Assembly (NCBI GenBank): GCA_964489055.1
Contig: CAZAXF010000001.1
Coordinates: forward strand, 1 to 64,000
Length of the DNA stretch: 64,000 bases
Direction of reading: 5' to 3'
Source: 66-474 sp964489055
Lineage (GTDB): Bacteria > Pseudomonadota > Gammaproteobacteria > Xanthomonadales > Rhodanobacteraceae
Part shown: positions 58,176 to 64,000 of the stretch, in pieces
Position numbering within the stretch: the stretch's first letter is position 1
Layout of the letters: each line of letters starts with the position of its first letter
The notes under the pieces: generated by a model
The model's database searches: none
What the model was told of the DNA's origin: nothing
Seen by the model: the letters and a program-made list of their open reading frames with translations, nothing else
Program-made: the position numbers and the translations under genes

Positions 58176-60479
58176 ATGAAGATGCTCGCACAGCGATTGG
58201 GAACCCTGGCCGCCGCGGCGCTGCTGGTCTGCGGCGCCGCCAGCGCGGCCCCGCCCGCCGGTTCGATTCCGGACGGCATGCTCGGCTTCACCGGCGACGG
58301 TGCGGCGCAACAGCACCAGCTCGAGCAGCGCTTCGATGCCCTGCTGAGTGCCAGCGACATGCGCGCCTGGCTCAAGCGACTGTCGTCCGAACCCAACCAG
58401 GTCGGATCGCCGCACGACAAGGCCAACGCGGAATGGATGCTGGCGCAGTTCAGGAAGTGGGGCTGGGACGCGCACATCGAGACCTTCGACGTGCTTTATC
58501 CAACGCCGGAAAAGGAGCTGGTGGAACTGGTCGCGCCCGGCCACTTCAAGGCCACGCTGCACGAGCCGCCGCTGAAGGGCGACCGCACTTCCGCGCTGCC
58601 CGGCGCGCTGCCGCCCTACAACGTGTACGGTGCCGACGGCGACGTCACCGCGCCGCTGGTGTACGTCAACTACGGCATGCCCGACGACTACAAGAAGCTC
58701 GCGCGGCTTGGCGTCAGCGTCAAGGGCAAGATCGTGATCGTGCGCTATGGCGGTGGCTGGCGTGGCCTGAAGCCCGAACTGGCGCACGAGCATGGCGCCG
58801 TGGGATGCCTGATCTACTCCGACCCGCGCGACGACGGCTATTTCCAGGGCAACCCGTACCCGACCGGCGGCTGGCGCCCGCCCGAAGGCGTGCAGCGCGG
58901 CTCGGTGGTGAAGATGCAGTTGTATCCGGGCGATCCGACCACGCCGGGCTACGGATCGGTGCCGGGTGCGAAGCACGTGCCGCTCGAGGACGTCAAGACC
59001 GTCCTCAAGATTCCGGTCCTGCCGATCTCCTATGCCGATGCCACGCCGCTGCTGAAGGCGTTGGGCGGTCCCGTTGCGCCGGAAAACTGGCGCGGCGCGC
59101 TGCCGTTCACCTACCACGTCGGCGCCGGTCCGGCCAGGGTGCACCTGCTGGTGAAATCCGACTGGAGCCGCAAACCCATCTACGACGTGATCGCGAAGTT
59201 GCCGGGAACCGGTGACGCCGACCAGTGGGTGCTGCGCGGCAACCATCACGATGGCTGGGTGTTCGGCGCCTGGGATCCGCTGGCCGGCACCGTCGCGCTG
59301 CTGGGCGAGGCCAGGGCCATGGGTCGGCTTTACCAGCAGGGCTGGCGCCCGAAACGCACCATCGTGTACGCGAGCTGGGATGGCGAGGAACCCGGCCTGC
59401 TGGGCTCGACCGAATGGGCCGAGACGCACGCGAAGGAGCTCAGGGAAAAGGCCGTGCTGTATCTCAACTCGGACACCAACGCGCGCGGCTTCCTGTTCGC
59501 CGGCGGCAGCCATTCCTTCCAGCACCTGTTGAACCAGGTCGCCGCGGGCGTGAACGACCCGGAGACCAACGTCAGCGTGCAGCGCCGCCTGCGCGCCCAC
59601 CTCGAGGTCAGCGCCAGCAAGAAGGGCGCCAAACCGATGCTCAAGCGGATCGCCAAGCTGGCGGCCGGTGGTGGCGACATCCCGATCACGCCGCTGGGAT
59701 CCGGTTCGGACTACAGCGCGTTCCTGGAACACCTGGGCATCGCGACCCTAAACGTCGGTTTCGGGGGCGAGGACGACGACAGCGGCATCTACCACTCGCG
59801 CTACGACTCGTTCGACCACTTCATCCGCTTCGGCGATCCGAGCTTCGAATACGAGGTGGCGCTGGCAAAGGTGGCCGGCCACATCGTGATGCGCACCGCC
59901 GACGCCAAGGTCCTGCCGATGCGGTTCGCCGATTTCAGCACGACGCTGGACCGCTATGTCCAGGCGCTGCACAAGCAGGTCGACAAGCAGCGCGAGACGG
60001 CCGAGAAGCAGCACCGGCGGCTCGCTGCCGATGCCTACCGGCTGGCCGCCGATCCGAAGCATCCGGTGGCGCCGCCCGAGCGCCTGTCGGACGTGCCGAA
60101 GGTCGACCTGGCACCACTGGACACGGCTGCATCCAGATTGAAGAAAAGCGCACAAGCCTATGAAAAGGCGTACAACGCCAAGGTCGCAAATGGGCTGGAT
60201 GTGCCCGCGGCCCAACTCGCCGAAGTCAACCACCTGATGGGCACGCTGGAGCAACGCCTGCTCGATTCAGAAGGCCTGCCGGGGCGCCCCTGGTACCGCA
60301 ACATGATCCAGGCCCCGGGCGAGCTTACCGGCTACGCGCCCAAGGTGATTCCGGCGGTGCACGAGGCGCTGGACGCGCGCGACTGGCAGCGCGCCGACAA
60401 GTACGCGGCGGTAACCGCCGGTGTGCTGGACAACTACCGCGCCCAGCTTGACCGGCTGACCGCGCTGCTCAAGCGGTAG
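58176..60479 (+). CDS. Secreted M28B peptidase, glutamate carboxypeptidase II (PSMA)-like
   Basis: A 767-residue exported peptidase. A signal peptide (MKMLAQRLGTLAAAALLVCG, cut near AASA) is followed by a protease-associated domain insert (about residues 150-280; VKGKIVIVRYGGGWRGLKPE), the M28 zinc-peptidase core with GNHHDGWVFGAWDPLAGTVA, SWDGEEPGLLGSTEW, YLNSDTNARG and the histidine in GIYHSRYDSFDHFI, and a C-terminal transferrin-receptor-like dimerisation domain. All expected zinc ligands are visible. This is the bacterial relative of human PSMA; the likely substrates are acidic peptides in the periplasm. Confidence 0.93.
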   Translation: MKMLAQRLGTLAAAALLVCGAASAAPPAGSIPDGMLGFTGDGAAQQHQLEQRFDALLSASDMRAWLKRLSSEPNQVGSPHDKANAEWMLAQFRKWGWDAHIETFDVLYPTPEKELVELVAPGHFKATLHEPPLKGDRTSALPGALPPYNVYGADGDVTAPLVYVNYGMPDDYKKLARLGVSVKGKIVIVRYGGGWRGLKPELAHEHGAVGCLIYSDPRDDGYFQGNPYPTGGWRPPEGVQRGSVVKMQLYPGDPTTPGYGSVPGAKHVPLEDVKTVLKIPVLPISYADATPLLKALGGPVAPENWRGALPFTYHVGAGPARVHLLVKSDWSRKPIYDVIAKLPGTGDADQWVLRGNHHDGWVFGAWDPLAGTVALLGEARAMGRLYQQGWRPKRTIVYASWDGEEPGLLGSTEWAETHAKELREKAVLYLNSDTNARGFLFAGGSHSFQHLLNQVAAGVNDPETNVSVQRRLRAHLEVSASKKGAKPMLKRIAKLAAGGGDIPITPLGSGSDYSAFLEHLGIATLNVGFGGEDDDSGIYHSRYDSFDHFIRFGDPSFEYEVALAKVAGHIVMRTADAKVLPMRFADFSTTLDRYVQALHKQVDKQRETAEKQHRRLAADAYRLAADPKHPVAPPERLSDVPKVDLAPLDTAASRLKKSAQAYEKAYNAKVANGLDVPAAQLAEVNHLMGTLEQRLLDSEGLPGRPWYRNMIQAPGELTGYAPKVIPAVHEALDARDWQRADKYAAVTAGVLDNYRAQLDRLTALLKR

Positions 60480-60552
60480 GCGGGGAACCGATGCCCGATC
60501 GCGCGGTCCAATCGACGCAGGGACAGAGATGATGCGTGAAGGCGTCTGGACA

Positions 60553-61014
60553 ATGACATTGCGTTCCGGGAAATGGATTCCTTTGCTGCTTGCCGCGGCG
60601 CTGGCCGCATGCGCGCAACAGCCGGCACGGCAGGCTCCCCCCTCCGGCGGACAGGCTGCCGCCTCCGCCGGGCACGCGTCCAGCACGATCGACTACAACA
60701 AGTACGTGCAGTCCACGGTGCCTTGGTTCCAGTTCTCGTCGCTGTATGACTGGGATTCCAACCAGCGCGGTTCGGTCGTGGTCTGGACCACGCCCGGCCA
60801 GGCGTACCTGTTGACACTGTCCGGTCCCTGCCTCGGCTTGCAGCACGCTTTCACGATCGGCCTGACGTCCCATTCCGGGCTGGTCAGCTCCAACCGCGAC
60901 GCCGTGCTCGCCAAGGGCGACCGGTGTCCGATCATCCGCATCCAGCGCCTCGACGCCCGGGCGATCCGCGCGCTGCGTTCCAGGCCCAAGGCATCCGGCG
61001 GGAAGGACGGTTAG
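60553..61014 (+). CDS. Small lipoprotein (DUF6491-like)
   Basis: A 153-residue lipoprotein; the signal peptide ends ALAAC with the lipidated cysteine at residue 20. The mature N-terminus is Gln/Pro/Ala-rich. A conserved-looking domain follows (VPWFQFSSLYDWDSNQRGSV, then LTLSGPCLGLQHAFTIGLTS and GDRCPIIRIQRLDARAIRAL), which resembles the DUF6491 family common in Xanthomonadales. Two cysteines could form a disulfide. Function unknown. An upstream in-frame ATG at 60529 would put charged residues before the signal, so I use 60553. Confidence 0.7.
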   Translation: MTLRSGKWIPLLLAAALAACAQQPARQAPPSGGQAAASAGHASSTIDYNKYVQSTVPWFQFSSLYDWDSNQRGSVVVWTTPGQAYLLTLSGPCLGLQHAFTIGLTSHSGLVSSNRDAVLAKGDRCPIIRIQRLDARAIRALRSRPKASGGKDG

Positions 61015-61116
61015 CGCTGCACGAACCCGGGGCTGCGGATCGGGCCCTGAAGCCGTGTTCCTTCCCGCCGGATGGGTGGCGCGGATGCCGTGAATCAATC
61101 CGCGCGGGCAAGGGGG

Positions 61117-61716
61117 TCATTGTTCCCGGATTGCCGAATCACGCGCGCTCGCGGGGATTGTGCTGCTGTCCAGGTCAGTGAAGCTCAGCGCGTATTCGCC
61201 GACCTCGCTGACCGGCTTTTCGCCGTCGGCACGTTGCAGCTGCACGACCGGAAAGTTGGCGTTGAGAGTCTTGCCCAGCGGATTCTTGCCGGGCCAGGCG
61301 TGGAAGATCAGGCTGGCGTCACGGTCGGCGCCGGGCGCGATGACGAAGCTGTCATTGATCCTGTTCCGCTCGATCACGCCCAGCCCGACAATGTTGGAGG
61401 TGTCGTTCGGGATCGCGTAGCTGTTGCCGTTGTCGTCGGTCAGCGTTGCCGCGGAACCCCAGCGGAAGCCGAGAGTCAGCGGCTCCGTGCCGCTGTTGTG
61501 GAAGCGCAGGTTCAGGCGCACGAAATGTTGTGCGTGGTTCATCCCCCAGTGGGGCACGATGCCGGTGACCGTCGCGGAAAACGGGCCGGCGTCGTAACAG
61601 GGCGTGCCGGCGGCACAGTTGCCGACCCCGGCAACGCTTTCGCTGCCACATCCGGCCAGCCATGCGCTCGCCAGCAGTACGCTCGCGGCGATCCGTATCG
61701 ACTTGAATGTGTTCAC
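61117..61716 (-). CDS. Lipoprotein with DUF4352-like immunoglobulin fold
   Basis: A 199-residue lipoprotein. The signal peptide ends WLAGC with the lipidated cysteine at residue 23. A beta-rich domain follows (HFVRLNLRFHNSGTEPLTLG, GNSYAIPNDTSNIVGLGVIE, RDASLIFHAWPGKNPLGKTL), with the pattern of DUF4352-type proteins that describe how a residue stretch responds after fold changes. It starts with GTG, with GAGGAG 9 bp upstream. First or second of a run of four minus-strand genes of which three encode lipoproteins. Confidence 0.65.
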   Translation of the reverse strand: MNTFKSIRIAASVLLASAWLAGCGSESVAGVGNCAAGTPCYDAGPFSATVTGIVPHWGMNHAQHFVRLNLRFHNSGTEPLTLGFRWGSAATLTDDNGNSYAIPNDTSNIVGLGVIERNRINDSFVIAPGADRDASLIFHAWPGKNPLGKTLNANFPVVQLQRADGEKPVSEVGEYALSFTDLDSSTIPASARDSAIREQ

Positions 61717-61729
61717 GTTGGTGATCTCC

Positions 61730-62701
61730 TCACAGTTGCGGAGCCTGGGCGTTTTTCGCCGCGTTCTTCACCTGCCTGGCGCGCCGTTGCGCGTCCATCG
61801 CCTGCAGCCCCCGGGTGGTCGCGGTCAACGCGGCATAGCCGCCGGCCTGGTCGACCACGCCGACCTGCAGGTACTGTGCCAGGGCCGTATTGCTGCGCAG
61901 CGGCTGGATCGCGGCCGTGACGACGATGCCGCAGTCGGCCGTCAGGTGGATGCCGCTGTCGGGATCGGACACGCCGGTGCAGCGGTCGTGCAGCGGCGAG
62001 GTTTCGGTGACCGGCCGGCCGCGCGGATCCCACGCCCAGCGTATCTGGTGGTAGGCGTTCTGATCGATCCTTTGCGTGGGCGTGCCGTACTTGTCCAGCA
62101 GCGATTGCTCGACGCTGTCGATCGTGGGGTTGCGGCCCTGGTCGAACCATTGCTCGCGCGCCGCGCTGATCACTTTCTCCCTGCCGGGCAGGCCCATGGT
62201 GGCGACGAACCACTTGGTCTGGCCGGGTCGCATGTCGTGGCGCACCGCATTCATGGCGCGCGCGGTGGCCTCGCGTTCCATCTCCGCGACGATCTGGCGA
62301 CCGGTCTTCTGCACGCGGGCGGTGGCGAAGCGGGCGCTGAAGCCCTGGCGGATGGCCTGTCCGTACGTGTTGATGTCGAAGCCCCGGCTGGTTTCCGGCG
62401 TCACCACCAGCAGCGGGTTGCTGCACATCACGATATTCGCGGCCTGTTCGTAGGTCAGGCCGGGGCGGACGCCGACCACGTCATCCACCGGTGTGCCGGC
62501 CGGTGCGGCGGCGATGTCGGCGGGGCAGTGGACGTCGCCGCGCATGTGCGCCGCGACCTGGGCCGTGGATGCATTGGCGGGCAGGGTGGCGGCAGCCGCG
62601 CGGCTGGCGGCCTCGGACGAAGCCGGTGATGGATCCGATGATCCGCAGGCCGCGAGCATGCCGGCGATGGCGGCGGTTGCGAGCAACGATACGATTCGCA
62701 T
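61730..62701 (-). CDS. Lipoprotein of unknown function
   Basis: A 323-residue lipoprotein that I do not recognise. The signal peptide ends MLAAC with the lipidated cysteine at residue 19, followed by an Ala/Ser-rich linker. Two regions look structured: VDDVVGVRPGLTYEQAANIVMCSN (possibly a SmpA/BamE-like helix pair) and KYGTPTQRIDQNAYHQIRWAWDP (BamE-like strand pattern). The BamE-like resemblance is weak and is my inference. The gene ends 13 bp before the next lipoprotein gene, so both are probably in one transcript. Confidence 0.6.
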   Translation of the reverse strand: MRIVSLLATAAIAGMLAACGSSDPSPASSEAASRAAAATLPANASTAQVAAHMRGDVHCPADIAAAPAGTPVDDVVGVRPGLTYEQAANIVMCSNPLLVVTPETSRGFDINTYGQAIRQGFSARFATARVQKTGRQIVAEMEREATARAMNAVRHDMRPGQTKWFVATMGLPGREKVISAAREQWFDQGRNPTIDSVEQSLLDKYGTPTQRIDQNAYHQIRWAWDPRGRPVTETSPLHDRCTGVSDPDSGIHLTADCGIVVTAAIQPLRSNTALAQYLQVGVVDQAGGYAALTATTRGLQAMDAQRRARQVKNAAKNAQAPQL

Positions 62702-62744
62702 GGTGTTGTGCTCCGTGAATGGTGGCGCCGGTTTGGCGGGCGGA

Positions 62745-63023
62745 TCAGTCGGTCTTCTTCATCCTGCCCCACGGGGTGTCGAGCGATCCGTCCTTGTTGC
62801 GCGTGAGCACCAGGTTGCCTTCGGACGACTTCAGCACGATCTTGTCGCCGTTGGTGCTGTAGTCGAGCTCGCGGGTGATGCCCATGAGGGTGGCGTAGGC
62901 CTTGCCGGACTCGAACTTGATCGAGCCGAAACCGCCCTCGTAGGTGCCGTGGACGCCGCCGCCGCAGGCGGCCAGCAGCAGTGTGCCGAGCAGGGGTGCA
63001 AGAAGCCTGGTGCGGATATTCAT
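62745..63023 (-). CDS. Small lipoprotein, function unknown
   Basis: A 92-residue lipoprotein. The signal peptide ends TLLLAAC with the cysteine at residue 20, followed by GGGVHGTYEGGFGSIKFESG and repeated beta-strand-like stretches (RELDYSTNGDKIVLKSSEGN) ending in a basic tail. The pattern suggests a small beta-sheet domain. It lies 44 bp after the membrane protein gene at 63068 and is probably in the same operon. Confidence 0.65.
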   Translation of the reverse strand: MNIRTRLLAPLLGTLLLAACGGGVHGTYEGGFGSIKFESGKAYATLMGITRELDYSTNGDKIVLKSSEGNLVLTRNKDGSLDTPWGRMKKTD

Positions 63024-63067
63024 GATGGTTCTCCGGTTGAAGGGTGGAGTGGTGCTTCCTGCGCGTC

Positions 63068-63883
63068 TCAGGTTGCGCGCAAGCCGCGCTTGACGCCGAA
63101 CGCGGCCAGCACGATCGCGGCGATCAGCGACAGGTAGAAACCGAAGCCGACGTGGAACATGTCGGCGATGCTCTGGCCGAACCCGCTGGGGACGGAATCG
63201 AGGGCATGCATGACAGAAACGATCGCCCACAGCACCGCGACCAGCGGTACCACCAGCACGAACCAGGCGCGCCGGTCGCGCCAGAAAAGCGGTACGGCGA
63301 TGCTGGCGTAGCCGAGTACCAGCAGGACCTTGACCATGCCGCCGCCACCGGCGCCGAACTGGCCCATGGCGCTGGCAACGTCGAACAGCGACTTGCCCAT
63401 GCCCTGTCCCATCATCGATATCGAAATCGCGTTGAACGCGAGGCTGCCAACCAGGAACACGGCCCAGGCGATCAGGATGGTCTTGCCGTAGCGTTCCAGG
63501 ATCGCGTTGACCGTGATGGCGTTGCCCGGTGCGCCGTAGTTGGTCGCAGGCGTCGGTGCCGCAGCGCCCGGCGGCGTCGCCGCATCGGTGGCCGCTGCGG
63601 TGGATCCCGCGCCGGCCGAAGCCGGAATCGAGGCCCGCAGCCTGTTGAAGGACGCGCCCAGCTTTCCGGACAGTTCGGCCGCCTTTTCCTTCAGCAGCAC
63701 GTCCTCGCCCACCGCGGTGATCGCACTGATGGCATCGCCATCGAACGTCACCTCGACGGTCTTGTTGACGCCCGGCGCGCTGTCGCCGCGCCAGGCAGCG
63801 AGCACGAACGGATGTTGCCTGCCCTCGACGACGATCGTGCCGCTGCCGTCGGCGCCGTTGTACTGGATGATCTTGCCGCGCAT
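63068..63883 (-). CDS. Membrane protein with N-terminal cold-shock-like domain
   Basis: A 271-residue protein. Residues 1-55 (MRGKIIQYNGADGSGTIVVE, then HPFVLAAWRGDSAPGVNKTV and VEVTFDGDAISAI) have the strand order and G-x-G-T-I pattern of a cold-shock OB fold, although the RNA-binding aromatic motifs are degenerate. A linker rich in Ala/Thr/Pro follows, then four membrane helices (ILIAWAVFLVGSLAFNAISI to FYLSLIAAIVLAAFGVKRG). The ATG at 63883 starts the OB domain; an upstream start would add unrelated residues. Function unknown; such fusions may sense or bind nucleic acid at the membrane. Confidence 0.75.
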   Translation of the reverse strand: MRGKIIQYNGADGSGTIVVEGRQHPFVLAAWRGDSAPGVNKTVEVTFDGDAISAITAVGEDVLLKEKAAELSGKLGASFNRLRASIPASAGAGSTAAATDAATPPGAAAPTPATNYGAPGNAITVNAILERYGKTILIAWAVFLVGSLAFNAISISMMGQGMGKSLFDVASAMGQFGAGGGGMVKVLLVLGYASIAVPLFWRDRRAWFVLVVPLVAVLWAIVSVMHALDSVPSGFGQSIADMFHVGFGFYLSLIAAIVLAAFGVKRGLRAT

Positions 63884-64000
63884 GGTGTGTTCCTCCTGCT
63901 GGTGGTCGAATCGGTGTGGTTTGCGTGCGGTCGTCAGTAGCGGTAACAACCCGCAAGCGCCGACCGCGTCGCTGCGGTCGAGTCCTCCAGGGAAATTTCG
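63884..64000. other. Window end
   Basis: The last 117 bases contain the presumed upstream region of the membrane-protein gene. AGGAGGAACAC just before its ATG is a good ribosome-binding site. I see no other gene here. Confidence 0.6.

Overview
The window is high-GC chromosomal DNA from a gammaproteobacterium of the Xanthomonadales (Lysobacterales), most like Rhodanobacteraceae or Lysobacteraceae. The strongest marker is the arginine operon. It carries an N-acetylornithine carbamoyltransferase, an acetylcitrulline-type deacetylase and a fused acetylglutamate kinase/synthase, which is the Xanthomonas route. A Fur without the usual cysteine motifs, a PilZ protein near holB and the four-zinc-finger DnaJ fit the same group. 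I see no tRNA, rRNA, CRISPR array, prophage or transposase gene, so this is core chromosome peppered with small non-coding repeats.

Layout. 1-8121 (minus): respiratory nitrate reduction, narK-narG-narH-narJ-narI, with narI cut by the window edge. 8290-10672: smpB, ratA, rnfH, bamE and fur. 10916-19288: recN, then the heat-shock block hrcA-grpE-dnaK-[S23-like gene-TMEM175-like gene]-dnaJ. 19940-26334: dapB, an Slp lipoprotein, a MoxR/DUF58/transglutaminase operon, maf and a small membrane protein. 26454-38755: yceD-rpmF-fabH-fabD-fabG-acpP-fabF-mltG-tmk-holB, a four-gene lipid cassette, then pilZ. 38770-40601 (minus): cysS-sufE. 41348-48823: the arginine operon behind a candidate attenuator. 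48867-51459: a prohibitin-like protein, a lipoprotein, an ECF sigma factor and a small membrane protein. 51603-58000 (minus): phaB, phaR, an acetate transporter, an MscS channel, Kch, a Nudix hydrolase and a TDT transporter. 58176-63883: a PSMA-like M28 peptidase and several lipoproteins, ending with a membrane protein that has a cold-shock-like N-terminal domain.

The repeat landscape is unusual. A 7-bp family (GGGACTC/GGGACCG) lies in intergenic DNA and also forms the coding ends of the carbamoyltransferase, argG, fabD and recN. A 30-bp perfect inverted repeat built from these units encloses the argG ribosome-binding site and start codon. Paired GTAG/GTGG-headed REP hairpins occur at several places. 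One separates the real fabD start from a broken, duplicated fabD start. A 95-bp sequence with one mismatch is present as inverted copies on either side of the heat-shock block.

The best candidates for undescribed biology are: (1) a 35-codon leader peptide with arginine codons, a terminator and a mutually exclusive antiterminator ahead of the arginine operon; (2) the CDP-alcohol transferase/PlsC/CdsA-like/PIG-L cassette inserted between holB and pilZ; (3) heptamer repeats inside essential or biosynthetic genes. All functional statements are from reading the sequence; no database search was run.
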